A DNA stretch of 64,000 bases from Staphylococcus borealis (GCF_001224225.1 NZ_CUEE01000001.1:1-64000); one strand, 5' to 3'. Shown: positions 52,168 through 62,893, counted from the first letter of the stretch. Notes: generated from the sequence alone by a model not told the origin. Translations and numbers: made by a program.

Positions 52168-52790
52168 TATCCGAGCACCTCCTCAACTTTTTTCGCAGCT
52201 GATTCAGTAATAATAACACTGTCAGCGCTAGTGATATCTAATACGTTTAATCCTTGTGCAGTACTAACTTGTACGCCAGGGATGTTACGAGCAGATAATT
52301 CAACGTTTACGTCTTCGCTATCAGTAACTACTAACACTTTTTTAGGTTGTTCAAGTGTAGTTAATACGTTTTTGAATTCTTTTGTTTTTGGAGCTTCAAA
52401 ACCAAAATTATCAACGATAGTGAAGTTGTTTTCTTTCACTTTGAAAGATAATGCAGAACGTAATGCTAAACGACGCATTTTCTTAGGCATTTTGTATGCA
52501 TAACTTCTTGGTGTTGGACCGAATACGATACCACCACCACGCCATTGTGGGGCACGAATAGTACCTTGACGTGCACGTCCTGTACCTTTTTGTCTCCATG
52601 GTTTACGTCCGCCACCACGTACAGCAGAACGATTTTTAACTGCGTGAGTTCCTTGTCGTAATGAAGCACGTTGTAAATTAATTGCTTCGAAAAGAACACT
52701 GTTATTTGGTTCAATAGCGAATACTGAATCGCTTAATTCAACAGAACCTGATTTAGATCCGTCTACTTTTAAAACATCATAATTAGCCAT
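52167..52790 (-). CDS. rplD: 50S ribosomal protein L4
   Basis: A 207-residue L4. The tunnel loop ([20 protein letters not shown]) lies at the constriction and is a site of macrolide/linezolid resistance changes; it reads as wild type. In E. coli L4 represses the S10 operon; for Firmicutes this is not established. Confidence 0.97.
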   Translation of the reverse strand: MANYDVLKVDGSKSGSVELSDSVFAIEPNNSVLFEAINLQRASLRQGTHAVKNRSAVRGGGRKPWRQKGTGRARQGTIRAPQWRGGGIVFGPTPRSYAYKMPKKMRRLALRSALSFKVKENNFTIVDNFGFEAPKTKEFKNVLTTLEQPKKVLVVTDSEDVNVELSARNIPGVQVSTAQGLNVLDITSADSVIITESAAKKVEEVLG

Positions 52791-52816
52791 TATGCTTTTC
52801 CTCCTTTCGCTACTTA

Positions 52817-53479
52817 TTATTTATTACCTTTTTTAATTGAAGTTTGGATTTCTAAGAAACCTTTTTTAGGTCCAGGTACGTTACCTTTTACTAAAATCAC
52901 GTTGTTATCTGTATCAACTTGAACTACTTCTAAGTTTTGAACAGTAACTGTGTTTCCACCCATACGTCCAGGCATTTTTTGGCCTTTGAACACTCTTGAT
53001 GCATCTGAAGCCATACCTACTGAACCTGGTGCTCTGTGGAAATGAGAACCGTGAGCCATTGGACCACGTGCTTGGCCATGACGTTTAATTGCACCTTGGA
53101 AACCTTTACCTTTTGAAGTTCCAGTTACATCAATAATGTCTCCTGCTTCAAAAGTATCTACTGTGACTTCTTGACCTACTTCGTATTCATCAACATTAAC
53201 GTTTCTGAATTCACGAATGAAGCGCTTAGGTGCTGTGCCTGCTTTCTTAGCGTGACCTTCAGCTGGTTTATTTGCATATTTATTTGATTTAGCATCTTTT
53301 TTATATGCTTTTTTGTCTTCAAAACCTACTTGGATAGCATTGTAGCCATCTACTTCTTCAGTTTTCTTTTGTAATACTACGTTTTGACTTGCTTCTACTA
53401 CTGTTACTGGGATTAATTCACCGTTTTCTCCGAATACTTGTGTCATCCCAATTTTTCTTCCTAAGATTCCTTTGGTCAT
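52817..53479 (-). CDS. rplC: 50S ribosomal protein L3
   Basis: A 220-residue L3: [20 protein letters not shown], the loop [20 protein letters not shown] reaching the peptidyl-transferase centre and [20 protein letters not shown]. Changes in this loop are linked with linezolid/tiamulin resistance; none is recognised here. Confidence 0.97.
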   Translation of the reverse strand: MTKGILGRKIGMTQVFGENGELIPVTVVEASQNVVLQKKTEEVDGYNAIQVGFEDKKAYKKDAKSNKYANKPAEGHAKKAGTAPKRFIREFRNVNVDEYEVGQEVTVDTFEAGDIIDVTGTSKGKGFQGAIKRHGQARGPMAHGSHFHRAPGSVGMASDASRVFKGQKMPGRMGGNTVTVQNLEVVQVDTDNNVILVKGNVPGPKKGFLEIQTSIKKGNK

Positions 53480-53506
53480 CGAAAGTCCACCTCCTAAAAT
53501 TTTCTA

Positions 53507-53945
<439 letters not shown>

Positions 53946-53951
53946 TTAGAT

Positions 53952-53980
53952 ATGTTACAGGAAATACATTGATAAATCAA
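53952..53980 (-). promoter_or_regulatory. S10 operon promoter
   Basis: On the minus strand TTGATT (53975-53980), 17 bases, TAACAT (53952-53957), about 135 bases before rpsJ. The match is moderate. The rest of the 53816-54191 gap is AT-rich, with a TATAAT-like sequence near 54136 that may serve the divergent gene. Confidence 0.5.
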
Positions 53981-54191
53981 GGCTTTTCTATAACTTTTTG
54001 TACTTTGTCTAACACATACCTAAGTATTGTACTTTAAATAGATGAGGACATCAACCATTTTAGGTAAATTTTTTCCCTTTTTTTGTTTTTACTTTATAAT
54101 ATAGGTAATTGTTGTTATGAATTTTGATTTCTTCTATATAATAGTAGAAATTTGAATTTGTTTCTTTTATTTACATCCGGAGGTGAATGTT

Positions 54192-54587
54192 TTGAAGAAA
54201 GGTACTAAAACTGCGCTTGCAATTATAAGCGTCGTCTTATTAATTTGTGAATTTTTCTATGGTATACCATTTCTAGGTGGAAGCTTTATTTTAGGCTTCG
54301 GTTGGCAACCCTTATTAGTCAATGCCTTTTTATATCTTATAGTAGCCCTTATTCTATTAATAGATACTCAAAATGCTATTAAGCCAATGTCTATCATTCC
54401 TATTATAGGTATTGTTGGTTCTTTTATCGCATTTATTCCTATTATTGGTATGTTTGTCCATTGGATTCTATTCTTCCTAATGGTTTTCTTTATTTTCGTT
54501 GTTTTAAACGCACCTAACTACGTTCGTAATAAAGATGCTAAAGTCGTTTACACACAATATAAAGATGATCAATCCAAGAAATGGTAA
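54192..54587 (+). CDS. Small four-helix membrane protein of unknown function
   Basis: About 131 residues with four hydrophobic segments (helices near 8-25, 30-58, 63-80, 85-105) and a charged tail (NYVRNKDAKVVYTQYKDDQ). No catalytic motif is seen. It is conserved at this location in staphylococci as far as I recall. A GTG at 54183 lies inside the GGAGGTG site, so TTG 54192, 8 bases from GGAGG, is preferred. Divergent from the S10 cluster, monocistronic, with terminator. Confidence 0.75.
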   Translation: MKKGTKTALAIISVVLLICEFFYGIPFLGGSFILGFGWQPLLVNAFLYLIVALILLIDTQNAIKPMSIIPIIGIVGSFIAFIPIIGMFVHWILFFLMVFFIFVVLNAPNYVRNKDAKVVYTQYKDDQSKKW

Positions 54588-54610
54588 TTTAAAACATACT
54601 ATACTTAAAT

Positions 54611-54658
54611 TAGCTGTGAAGAGATCTATGACGGTAGATTTCTTCACAGCTATTTTTA
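54611..54658 (+). terminator. Terminator of the small membrane protein gene
   Basis: TAGCTGTGAAGA (54611-54622) pairs perfectly with TCTTCACAGCTA (54641-54652), then a T-run. Confidence 0.88.
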
Positions 54659-54662
54659 TATA

Positions 54663-54938
54663 GGTATTGATATCAAACCATATCAATCTGGTAACACTTA
54701 TTATAGGGATACTATTAATAAGCGGGGAAATAAAAAAGCTAGACAATCATTATTTTGGATAGTGATGAATATTATCCGAGACCAGCGTAACTACGATAAT
54801 CATGTCGTCGATTATTATTACAAACTAAAAAAGCAGCCTAATGAGTAATCTCAAAAGACTGCCGTCGTCGCTTGTATAAATAGACTTTTAAAAACGATTC
54901 ATTATCTGATAATGAATCAAAAATCGTACGATTATTAA
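54663..54938 (+). mobile_element. Remnant of an IS110-family transposase (C-terminal part)
   Basis: Read from 54663 in frame, about 90 codons resemble the C-terminal IS116/IS110/IS902 domain: YYRDTINKRGNKKARQSLFW, DYYYKLKKQPN and, after an in-frame TAA, KTAVVACINRLLKTIHYLI. The N-terminal two thirds, including the DEDD catalytic part, are gone. With the stop inside the fragment, the element is dead. The 54588-55252 gap holds only this, the terminator before it and repeat copy C. Confidence 0.75.
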
Positions 54939-55041
54939 ATGTCCCCACATTAGCCAAACGTACAATCAAATACAGTTTAACATCTTATTCAAAAAATAAA
55001 TTAAAACGTTTAGTTAAGTAATGCTTAACTAATCGTAGGAA

Positions 55042-55246
55042 AGAAGTGGGACGGATTCTTTTAAATTCATCGTCCGCTCCTAGCTTGCTTAGCTTGTAGA
55101 ATTTCTTAGTGAAATTCTCTTTGCTAGGGTCCCGCTCTCAAGGTTGACTAGAACTGAAAAAGTTTAATTTAAGCATTTTTCAGTTCAGTCAACTACTACT
55201 AATTTGCAAAGTAGCATTATCTTATTATTTTGTTACAGCCCTTTAT
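55042..55246 (-). repeat. Intergenic repeat copy C (inverted, diverged)
   Basis: About 205 bases related to copies A and B, but reversed: AAGTGGGACGG...CGTCCGCTCC terminal hairpin first, then AGAATTTCTTAGTGAAATTCT, a shortened GGGTCCCGC in place of the GGGGCCCC core, and ACTGAAAAA / TTTTTCAGT. It ends at the pbuG stop codon, where the hairpin with its flanks may terminate pbuG. Confidence 0.75.
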
Positions 55247-55252
55247 GACAAT

Positions 55253-56587
55253 TTAGCCGTGTACAAAGATGAAGTATAGAATGAATAGTACCATTAAGAA
55301 ATACATAATTGGATGTACTTCTTTATGTTTTTTTGTAATGATCATTGTAATTGGATAGAATATGAATCCACAAGCAATACCAGTTGCAATTGAATATGAT
55401 AGTGGCATCATAATAATTGTTATAAATGCTGGCACTGCGACTTCAAATTTCTTCCAGTTAATTTCTGCAAAATTCGCAGCCATTAAAATACCAACCACTA
55501 CTAATGCAGGTGTTGTTACTGCACTTGTAACAATTTCAATTAACGGACTGAAGAATAATGCTAACAAGAAACAGAATCCAGTTACTATACTTGCAAACCC
55601 TGTTCTTGCTCCAACCGCTACACCTGACGTTGATTCGATGTAAGACGTTGTAGTTGTTGTACCAAAGATCGCGCCCACAATAGTTGCGAGTGAATCGGCA
55701 AATAACGCTCTACCTGCTCTAGGTAATTTGTTTTCCTTCATAATACCCGCTTGAGTTGCTACAGCCACCAATGTTCCTGCAGTATCAAAAAAGTCTATAA
55801 AGAAGAATGTTAAAATAACAATTAAAAATTGAATCGTAAATAATTGGCCTGGATCTTTAAATGCTTCAAAGGCTGCACCAAATGTTGGTGTAATGCTAGG
55901 TATTTTACCTACTATGCCTGAAGGTGTATGTATTAATCCTGTTATCATTCCAACGATAGCAGTTATAATCATACCAATAAAAATTGAGCCTGGTACTTTT
56001 CTAGCGTATAAAATAATTGTTATCGCGATACCAAAGATTGCTAATAATACAGGACCTTTAGTTAAATGTCCTAAAGTAACTAATGTAGAATCATTTTTTA
56101 CAATAATACCAGCACTTTGTAAACCTACAAAAGTAATAAATAATCCAATCCCAGCAGATACTGCCATTTTCATTTGATACGGAATAGCATTAATAATTAT
56201 TTCTCGAAGACCGGTTGCAGTTAGAATTGCAAAGAATATTCCTGAGAATAGTACCCCTGTTAAACCTATTTGCCAAGGAATACCCATCGTTAATACTACC
56301 GTAAATGCGAAGAATGCATTAAGTCCCATCCCTGGTGCAAGTGCAATCGGATATTTCGCAATCAGTCCCATAAATAAAGAACCCACAAATGCTGCTAAAG
56401 CTGTTGCCACAAAAATAGCACCTTGATCCATTTTCATGTCGCCTGATACACCTTTAACACCTGCTAAACTTAATACTTGAGGATTTACAGCTAAAATGTA
56501 TGCCATTGATAAGAAAGTTGTGATACCACCGATGATCTCTTTCTTATAGTTAGTATCATACTCGTCGAATTGAAAGTATTTTTTCAC
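55253..56587 (-). CDS. pbuG: Guanine/hypoxanthine permease, PbuG-like (NCS2, AzgA group)
   Basis: A 444-residue permease with about 13 helices, very similar to B. subtilis PbuG: FQFDEYDTNYKKEIIGGITT, ALAPGMGLNAFFAF (substrate/ion site) and DFFDTAGTLVAVATQAG. It takes up hypoxanthine and guanine with protons. It begins at GTG 56587 behind AAAGGAG. A promoter and a pair of PurBoxes lie upstream, consistent with PurR control. Monocistronic. Confidence 0.88.
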   Translation of the reverse strand: MKKYFQFDEYDTNYKKEIIGGITTFLSMAYILAVNPQVLSLAGVKGVSGDMKMDQGAIFVATALAAFVGSLFMGLIAKYPIALAPGMGLNAFFAFTVVLTMGIPWQIGLTGVLFSGIFFAILTATGLREIIINAIPYQMKMAVSAGIGLFITFVGLQSAGIIVKNDSTLVTLGHLTKGPVLLAIFGIAITIILYARKVPGSIFIGMIITAIVGMITGLIHTPSGIVGKIPSITPTFGAAFEAFKDPGQLFTIQFLIVILTFFFIDFFDTAGTLVAVATQAGIMKENKLPRAGRALFADSLATIVGAIFGTTTTTSYIESTSGVAVGARTGFASIVTGFCFLLALFFSPLIEIVTSAVTTPALVVVGILMAANFAEINWKKFEVAVPAFITIIMMPLSYSIATGIACGFIFYPITMIITKKHKEVHPIMYFLMVLFILYFIFVHG

Positions 56588-56620
56588 GGCTTTAAACTCC
56601 TTTAATTGAAATACTTTAAT

Positions 56621-56649
56621 ATTTTAATATTACTTGCCGAAAAACACAA
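56621..56649 (-). promoter_or_regulatory. pbuG promoter
   Basis: On the minus strand TTGTGT (56644-56649), 17 bases, TAAAAT (56621-56626), just downstream of the PurBox pair. Confidence 0.6.
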
Positions 56650-56653
56650 TACT

Positions 56654-56698
56654 AAAAACGAACTTTTCCGATATTTAACTTAATTAAGTTCGATTTTA
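56654..56698. promoter_or_regulatory. PurBox pair (PurR operator) of pbuG
   Basis: Two inverted 14-base boxes, AAAAACGAACTTTT (56654-56667) and the reverse complement of TAAAATCGAACTTA (56685-56698), each with the CGAAC core. The gap is 17 bases, the spacing usual for PurR boxes. They lie upstream of the -35, between topB and pbuG. Confidence 0.72.
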
Positions 56699-56700
56699 AA

Positions 56701-58836
56701 CTATAATTTTAGATTTTTCAGTGCATCTTTAAACGGGTTATTCTCAAGTGACTCCTCTTTATTCATATATTTTTTCATTTCTTTTTTAGATACTTTGCCA
56801 CTCGTTTTATTTTTGAACCTTTTATCCATTTGTTCTTGCGTTTCTGTATGACCACAAACACATCGATATACTGCATCCTTCCCTCTACCAAATAATGTCA
56901 TTTTCTTTTTACAATTTGGACAACGTGCATTGGTTTTGCGTTGTACGTTCTTTTTAGTTTTGCAAGCAGGATCTTGGCACACTAACATTTGTCCATTTTT
57001 AGTTTTAACTTTAATCATAAATTTCCCACAGGTAGGACATTCTGTTGTCGTTAAATTATCATGCTTGTATTTTTGCTCACTGTTTTTAATATTATTTACA
57101 ATAGCTTGCGTAAATGACTTCATTTCATCAATAAAGCGTCGTGAATTGTACTTACCTTTTTCAATTTGCATTAACTTCTCTTCCCACTCAGCCGTCAACA
57201 ATGGAGATGTTAATTCTTGTGGCGCAAGCTCTAGAATTTGTTTTCCTTTAGGTGTAACTTTAATCTTGCCATCTCTAGATTCAATGGCATTGATATTAAA
57301 TAGCTTCTCGATGATATCAGCACGCGTCGCAACTGTGCCAATCCCACCAGTTTGCTTCAATGTATTAGCGTGTTTCTTCTCTTTAAGTTGAATATAGTTT
57401 TGCGGATTCTCCATCGCTTTTAACAGTGAACCTTCATTAAAGTATTCTGGAGGCGTTGTTTCATGTTCATTAACCTTGATATTATTAAGATAATAACTTT
57501 CTCCCTTTTTAAAAGAAGCACCCTTAACCACATCATTATTACTCATTTTAAGTGCTTTGTAGCCTAATTGACGTGTAATCTTTTCATTTAAAACAAAAGT
57601 ATGTTTACCAACGCTAACATTTACTTTAATTGCTTCATATTCATGTGGCGACATTAACGATTCCAAGAATCTTTCAGCCACCATCATATATATCTTGCTT
57701 TCTCTATTGCTTAAACGTTCCATATCAGGACGTACTTCTGTTGGAATAATCGCGTGATGATCTGACACCTTTTGATTATTAAAAATACGCATTTTACGTG
57801 AGTATGATTGTCCTATTAGGGGTCTTACTTGTGCTTTATAATCAGTAGCTAGTAATGCTTGTAATCGTTCTTTAATCGTATCAACCATATCATCAGTTAA
57901 ATAATTAGAATCTGTACGTGGATATGTGAGTACTTTATGACGCTCATATAAATTTTGAATGGTATTAAGTGTTTCTTTAGGTCCCATTTTGTATCGTTGA
58001 TATGCTTCCTGTTGCAAATCCGTTAAATTATAAAGTGGTTTAGGATAACTTTTTTTGAGTTTCTTATCAACGCTATCAACGCTACCTTCTGCATGTTTAA
58101 CTTCATTTGCAATTTGCGTGACATCTTCTTTAGTCATATGGTGACGATCCGTTGCTAATTGGAAGGTTAATCCAGCTATTTCACTAGACAACGTATAATA
58201 TTTCTTGGGCTTAAAATGATTAATTGCTTGTTGTCTAGCATTGACCAATTGTATCGTTGGCGTTTGAACGCGACCTAATGATAATTGCGCATCATATTTT
58301 GTTGTGAGCGCACGTGTAGCATTGATACCTACAATCCAATCCGCTTCACTTCTAGCTAATGCTGCTTCATAAAGATGTTGAAATTGTCGACCATCTTTCA
58401 AATTTTTAAAACCATCACGTATTGCTTTCTTAGTTACAGAACTAATCCACAAACGTTTAATTGGCTTTTTATTATGAACTTTATCTAATATAAGACGTGC
58501 TACAAGTTCCCCTTCTCTTCCAGCATCAGTTGCGATGACAATCTCTTTAACATTCTTATCTAATATAAGTGATTTCACAGTTTTAAATTGTTTACTCGTC
58601 TTACCAATGACGACCGTATGCATTTGTTTAGGAATAATAGGTAAATCTTCAAGTTTCCATTCTTTAAATGCTTTATCATAATGTTCAGGTTGCGCGTTAG
58701 TAACTAAATGTCCTAACGCCCATGTAACAATATAATGCTCATTTTCAATATAACCATTGCGCTTTCCTTTTATATTCATAGCTTCAGCAATATCTCTAGC
58801 TACGGATGGCTTCTCAGCTAAAATTAATGATTTCAT
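56701..58836 (-). CDS. topB: DNA topoisomerase III
   Basis: A 711-residue type IA topoisomerase. The Toprim domain includes [17 protein letters not shown] and [14 protein letters not shown]. The active-site tyrosine lies in [10 protein letters not shown] (about 310). [16 protein letters not shown] is a conserved domain-III segment. Two zinc ribbons follow (CPTCGKFM...CQDPAC and CPNCKKKM...CVCGH), then a lysine-rich tail. It is a chromosomal housekeeping form; no plasmid-transfer genes are nearby. Confidence 0.95.
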   Translation of the reverse strand: MKSLILAEKPSVARDIAEAMNIKGKRNGYIENEHYIVTWALGHLVTNAQPEHYDKAFKEWKLEDLPIIPKQMHTVVIGKTSKQFKTVKSLILDKNVKEIVIATDAGREGELVARLILDKVHNKKPIKRLWISSVTKKAIRDGFKNLKDGRQFQHLYEAALARSEADWIVGINATRALTTKYDAQLSLGRVQTPTIQLVNARQQAINHFKPKKYYTLSSEIAGLTFQLATDRHHMTKEDVTQIANEVKHAEGSVDSVDKKLKKSYPKPLYNLTDLQQEAYQRYKMGPKETLNTIQNLYERHKVLTYPRTDSNYLTDDMVDTIKERLQALLATDYKAQVRPLIGQSYSRKMRIFNNQKVSDHHAIIPTEVRPDMERLSNRESKIYMMVAERFLESLMSPHEYEAIKVNVSVGKHTFVLNEKITRQLGYKALKMSNNDVVKGASFKKGESYYLNNIKVNEHETTPPEYFNEGSLLKAMENPQNYIQLKEKKHANTLKQTGGIGTVATRADIIEKLFNINAIESRDGKIKVTPKGKQILELAPQELTSPLLTAEWEEKLMQIEKGKYNSRRFIDEMKSFTQAIVNNIKNSEQKYKHDNLTTTECPTCGKFMIKVKTKNGQMLVCQDPACKTKKNVQRKTNARCPNCKKKMTLFGRGKDAVYRCVCGHTETQEQMDKRFKNKTSGKVSKKEMKKYMNKEESLENNPFKDALKNLKL

Positions 58837-58984
58837 AGAACTTTCCTTTCGATAAAAGATCTCTCAGTTAATGTTTTTGATAATAATACAATTGTAACAC
58901 GATAGACAATAGTCCAAACTTTCAATTACTAATAAATAAATTTATAATTAATTTAACAAATTGATATTGAAATGGAGGTACGCT

Positions 58985-59857
58985 ATGGACATTATTAAAG
59001 TAAGCAACCTGAACCAAATCATATCTTTTATTAATGCATCATCAGACAAAATTGCGTCTTATATATATAAACTTCATTCGTCTAATGATGATGTAGAACA
59101 GTTGCTCAATGCATCTATCAATACGACAGGTGTTTTCTGTTTAATAGAAGATGACTCAATTGTCGCACTCATCACTGGAATATTATATGAAGAAGATAAG
59201 TACAAAGTTATTGGACCATTCGTTAAAACAGATTTTGATTTTACAGAGGCACATTTTATTTCTTTATTTTCGGCATTAAGAGATGAACAATCTGCTAATG
59301 CAACATTTAACTTCTCTTATAATGATTGCACACAAAATTCAAAACCTTCAATGAAGACGATTCATGCAAATTATAACTTTACGGATTATTACTTAAACGT
59401 CTATCAATCACTTAATGAACCAGATGCTAAAATGAACATCATTGAATATCAGCCGGGATTTCAACGTGCTTTTAGTAAATTACATGCGCAGACATTTAGG
59501 CATAATGCTTTAACACCAAAAGAAATTGTAAATACTTTAGATGAATATAATCGTTTATTCCTATTTGTAAGTGAAGGCTTACTTAAAGGTTATCTTTATT
59601 TACAAATCGATAGTCAATCTTCGCTAGCTGAAATAAGATATTTTAGTTCACATACTGATTATCGTCTAAAAGGGATCGCATTTGATTTACTATCGTACGC
59701 AATACATTATGCCTTTGAACACTATGCAGTGAATAAAGTTTATTTTAAAATACGAAGTAAAAATGCTGCCTTAGTTGAACGATTTAATGAATTAGGATTT
59801 GAAATTGAAAGTGAATATACTAAATACAAAATTGATCCAAGTCAATTACATCATTAA
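58985..59857 (+). CDS. GNAT family N-acetyltransferase
   Basis: About 290 residues with apparently two GNAT-like halves. The C-terminal one (about 170-285) has IRYFSSHTDYRLKGIAFDLLSYAIHYAF, the acetyl-CoA pyrophosphate loop region, and AALVERFNELGFEIESEY. The N-terminal half is more diverged. Substrate unknown. The frame begins at TTG 58961, but TGGAGGT lies just before ATG 58985, which is used. Divergent from topB. Confidence 0.8.
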   Translation: MDIIKVSNLNQIISFINASSDKIASYIYKLHSSNDDVEQLLNASINTTGVFCLIEDDSIVALITGILYEEDKYKVIGPFVKTDFDFTEAHFISLFSALRDEQSANATFNFSYNDCTQNSKPSMKTIHANYNFTDYYLNVYQSLNEPDAKMNIIEYQPGFQRAFSKLHAQTFRHNALTPKEIVNTLDEYNRLFLFVSEGLLKGYLYLQIDSQSSLAEIRYFSSHTDYRLKGIAFDLLSYAIHYAFEHYAVNKVYFKIRSKNAALVERFNELGFEIESEYTKYKIDPSQLHH

Positions 59858-59866
59858 GCTTATATG

Positions 59867-59930
59867 AAAGCATAGGAAAGAACGAAATTTCTAAATGAAA
59901 TCACTGTTCCTTTCCTATGCTTTTTATTTT
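59867..59930 (+). terminator. Terminator of the acetyltransferase gene
   Basis: AAAGCATAGGAAAG (59867-59880) pairs with CTTTCCTATGC (59910-59920), followed by TTTTTATTTT. Confidence 0.88.
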
Positions 59931-60048
59931 CAATACGATTGTATTTGAGCGTTTACATTTTAAAATGAATATTTTTCAGATAAAATGTTCACGAGTGTTA
60001 TAGGAAGGAAGCACTTTTAAGTAATTAAATAAGGAGAGTGTCAGTATA

Positions 60049-60912
60049 ATGCAGTTTATAGATATACTTATCGCATTATTACCAGCCCTATTTTGGGGGA
60101 GTGTTGTTTTAATTAATGTCTATGTAGGTGGCGGTCCCTACAACCAAATTAGAGGTACGACATTAGGTGCACTAATTGTCGGTTTCATATTACTCTTAAT
60201 TGGTAAAGCAGAATTTGATAATTTAACAGTCATTATCGTTGGCTTAATTTCAGGTGCGTTATGGGCATTTGGACAAGGTAACCAATTACGTTCAATCAGT
60301 TTAATCGGTGTTTCTAAAACAATGCCAATATCAACTGGTATGCAATTAGTTGGTACGACATTATTTAGTGCTATTTTTCTTGGTGAATGGAGTACCGGTG
60401 TTCAAGTCACGCTAGGAATTATCGCAATGATTCTATTAGTTACAGGTATCGCATTAACCTCATTACGTGGTAAGAATGAAGGTCAATCCAATGATCCAGA
60501 ATTTAAGAAAGCAATGTTAATACTTATCATTTCAACAGTGGGTTATGTTGGATATGTCGTAATTGCCGATATCTTTGGTGTCAGTGGTACGGATGCATTA
60601 TTCTTCCAATCAATTGGTATGGCTATTGGTGGTTTCTTACTATCAATGAAACATGAAACCAATATTAAATCTACTGCGCTTAACTTAATCCCTGGTGTTG
60701 TATGGGCTGTAGGTAACTTATTCATGTTCTATTCACAACCTAAAGTTGGTGTTGCAACAAGTTTCTCATTATCACAATTACTTGTTATCGTATCAACATT
60801 AGGCGGTATTTTCTTATTAGGCGAGAAAAAAGACAAACGTCAAATGATTGGTATTTGGTCTGGTATCGTTCTAATTGTCATTGCCGCATTTATACTAGGA
60901 AATCTTAAATAG
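60049..60912 (+). CDS. glcU: Glucose uptake permease GlcU (GRP/DMT family)
   Basis: A 287-residue, ten-helix permease of the glucose/ribose porter family: [20 protein letters not shown] at the start and [15 protein letters not shown] in helix 3, characteristic of GlcU. It takes up free glucose by proton symport. It lies 27 bases upstream of the glucose dehydrogenase gene, so the pair would import glucose and oxidise it outside the PTS route. Confidence 0.9.
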   Translation: MQFIDILIALLPALFWGSVVLINVYVGGGPYNQIRGTTLGALIVGFILLLIGKAEFDNLTVIIVGLISGALWAFGQGNQLRSISLIGVSKTMPISTGMQLVGTTLFSAIFLGEWSTGVQVTLGIIAMILLVTGIALTSLRGKNEGQSNDPEFKKAMLILIISTVGYVGYVVIADIFGVSGTDALFFQSIGMAIGGFLLSMKHETNIKSTALNLIPGVVWAVGNLFMFYSQPKVGVATSFSLSQLLVIVSTLGGIFLLGEKKDKRQMIGIWSGIVLIVIAAFILGNLK

Positions 60913-60939
60913 TTTGATTAATACTAAGGAGGAGTCAGA

Positions 60940-61731
60940 TTGTTTTCAGATTTAGAAGGCAAAGTTATTATTATAACTGGTGCAGGAAGTGGCATTGGTA
61001 AATCGTTTGCTGAGAATTTTGGTAAAGCAAAAGCAAAAGTCGTTTTAAATTATCGCTCAAATCGTCATTTAGACGAAATTGAAGCAGTCAAGCAGATCAT
61101 TCATGATGCTGGTGGACAAGCCATTGCAGTTCAAGCGGATATAGCCGTTGAAGAAGAGGTACAACAATTAGTACAAGCTGCGGTTAATGAATTTGGTACG
61201 TTAGACATTATGATTAATAATGCTGGCTTTGAAAAACCAATTCCATCACATAAAATGTCAGTTGAAGAATGGCAAAAAGTGATAGACATTAATTTGACTG
61301 GGGCATTTATAGGATCTAGAGAAGCTGTTAATCAGTTCTTAAAAGAAGATAAAAAAGGTATTATCATCAATACATCAAGTGTACATGATACTATACCTTG
61401 GCCTAACTATGTTAACTATGCTGCTAGTAAAGGCGGTTTGAAATTAATGATGGAAACAATGTCGATGGAATATGCGCAACACGGTATTCGTATCAATAAT
61501 ATTTCTCCAGGTGCAATCGTTACTGAACATACTAAGGAAAAATTTTCTGATCCAGATACACGCGCAGAAACATTAGAAATGATTCCAGCTAAAGAAATAG
61601 GTGAAGCACAAGATGTTGCTAATGTTGCTTTATTCTTAGCTTCAGATTTAGCTAAATATATACATGGTACTACAATTTACGTTGATGGTGGTATGACGAA
61701 CTACCCTGCCTTCATGGGTGGTAAAGGTTAA
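60940..61731 (+). CDS. gdh: Glucose 1-dehydrogenase (SDR family)
   Basis: A 263-residue classical short-chain dehydrogenase: cofactor motif TGAGSGIGKS, NNAG, catalytic Ser in INTSSVHDTIPWPNY and YAASKGG. It resembles Bacillus glucose 1-dehydrogenases that oxidise glucose to glucono-lactone with NAD(P). It begins at TTG 60940, 7 bases after GGAGGAG. It forms an operon with glcU and is followed by repeat B, which ends in a terminator hairpin. Confidence 0.9.
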   Translation: MFSDLEGKVIIITGAGSGIGKSFAENFGKAKAKVVLNYRSNRHLDEIEAVKQIIHDAGGQAIAVQADIAVEEEVQQLVQAAVNEFGTLDIMINNAGFEKPIPSHKMSVEEWQKVIDINLTGAFIGSREAVNQFLKEDKKGIIINTSSVHDTIPWPNYVNYAASKGGLKLMMETMSMEYAQHGIRINNISPGAIVTEHTKEKFSDPDTRAETLEMIPAKEIGEAQDVANVALFLASDLAKYIHGTTIYVDGGMTNYPAFMGGKG

Positions 61732-61752
61732 GTTTTATGTGCTAATCATAAA

Positions 61753-61966
61753 AAGAGGCTGGGACATAAATAATATAATGAAGCTAGTTTGCAAATTCGC
61801 AGTAGCTGACTGAACTGAGAAGGCGCTTAAATCAAGATTTTCTCAGTTCTAGTCATCCTTGCGGGCGGGGCCCCAACAAAGAGAATTTCATTAAGAAATT
61901 CTACAAGCAAAGCAAGTTGGGAGTGGGACGACGAATTCAAATGAATTCTGTCCCGCTCCCTTTTTT
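61753..61966 (+). repeat. Intergenic repeat copy B (STAR core, terminator end)
   Basis: About 214 bases, almost the same as copy A at 34707. It contains CGGGGCCCCAACAAA, whose reverse complement TTTGTTGGGGCCCC fits the STAR consensus T(G/A/T)TGTTG(G/T)GGCCC(C/A). Hairpins: GAACTGAGAA/TTCTCAGTTC, AATTTC/GAAATT and a final GGGAGTGGGAC/GTCCCGCTCCC with six T, an efficient-looking terminator for gdh. Confidence 0.88.
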
Positions 61967-61984
61967 CATATTTATATTACTTTA

Positions 61985-62893
61985 TTATACAAATAGTGCC
62001 TGGTAAATATAAAGAATGATAATACTTATAACGATTGAAATATTCGTTACCATACCGACTAAAGGTAATGTCTTATATTTAAATTGAATAGAATATGGAA
62101 TAATCGCTACACCTACAGGTAGTAGCCAAGCAATAAGCAATGTCGTCTTAATCATTTCATCTGAAACAGGTAATAAGAAATGAACAAGTAGTCCGGCTAT
62201 TAAGCCTAAACCATAATGTGCTAATAAATATTTAATCGCAATGGGTAAGAAATGACGTTCTATCTTGAAGTTAAGCATAACACCTAATAGAATCATTGAA
62301 AGTGGCATGTTCGCTTTAGAGATAATTGTGAAAAAATCAATTGACACCTTTGGTAAATGAATATTTAGCATGTTCAAAGTAAACATTATGATATATGTGA
62401 CAAGCGGAACGGAAGTAATCAGTTTCTTACCTAGATATTTAAAATCGAACTGATCTCCGCCTTGACTAAAATAGCTACCAACAAAATAAGTTACGCCAAA
62501 CATAATAATTGCGCCACCTATATCAGCCATACCAAAATAAATCATACCGTTCTTTGGCCAGATTGTATCAACAAGCGGATAAGCAAATAATCCAATGTTA
62601 AGTGATGCAGTCATCATCCCTACTGTACCTTTAATATGGTTATTATGTCTGTTAAATAGCCATAAAACAGTTATCTTAGCAAGCACACCATATGCAATCA
62701 TCATGATAGGTAATATTGAAAATGAAAAATCTAATGCTGCACTGTTAAGATTAACAATAACTAAAGAAGGTAGTGTGACATTGAGTACTAGCGTTGATAA
62801 CACTTGACTATCTGCTGCTTTCAAAAAGTTTATACGTTTCAATAGATATCCTAGCGCGATTAAAAGAATGATCATTATAAACTGCTCTGTCAC
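61985..62893 (-). CDS. Auxin efflux carrier (AEC) family transporter
   Basis: A 302-residue permease with about ten helices in two five-helix halves: LLIALGYLLKRINFLKAADS begins the first, ASLNIGLFAYPLVDTIW is the crossover segment with the conserved N-x-G, and LPVGVAIIPYSIQFKYK lies in the second. Bacterial members move carboxylates such as malate or malonate; the substrate here is unknown. The GTG start follows GGAAGGAA. Monocistronic and convergent to gdh. Confidence 0.85.
   Translation of the reverse strand: MTEQFIMIILLIALGYLLKRINFLKAADSQVLSTLVLNVTLPSLVIVNLNSAALDFSFSILPIMMIAYGVLAKITVLWLFNRHNNHIKGTVGMMTASLNIGLFAYPLVDTIWPKNGMIYFGMADIGGAIIMFGVTYFVGSYFSQGGDQFDFKYLGKKLITSVPLVTYIIMFTLNMLNIHLPKVSIDFFTIISKANMPLSMILLGVMLNFKIERHFLPIAIKYLLAHYGLGLIAGLLVHFLLPVSDEMIKTTLLIAWLLPVGVAIIPYSIQFKYKTLPLVGMVTNISIVISIIILYIYQALFV

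Noticed and set aside
51961-52503. 180-codon plus-strand frame across rplW and rplD
   Set aside because: It lies fully antisense to two essential ribosomal protein genes with firm motifs, and is rich in Ser/Thr/Phe as is usual for shadows of Lys/Glu-rich genes.
56588-56700. Purine riboswitch before pbuG
   Set aside because: The 113-base region lacks the three-way junction and conserved loops of purine riboswitches and is too short. The PurBox pair explains the control better.
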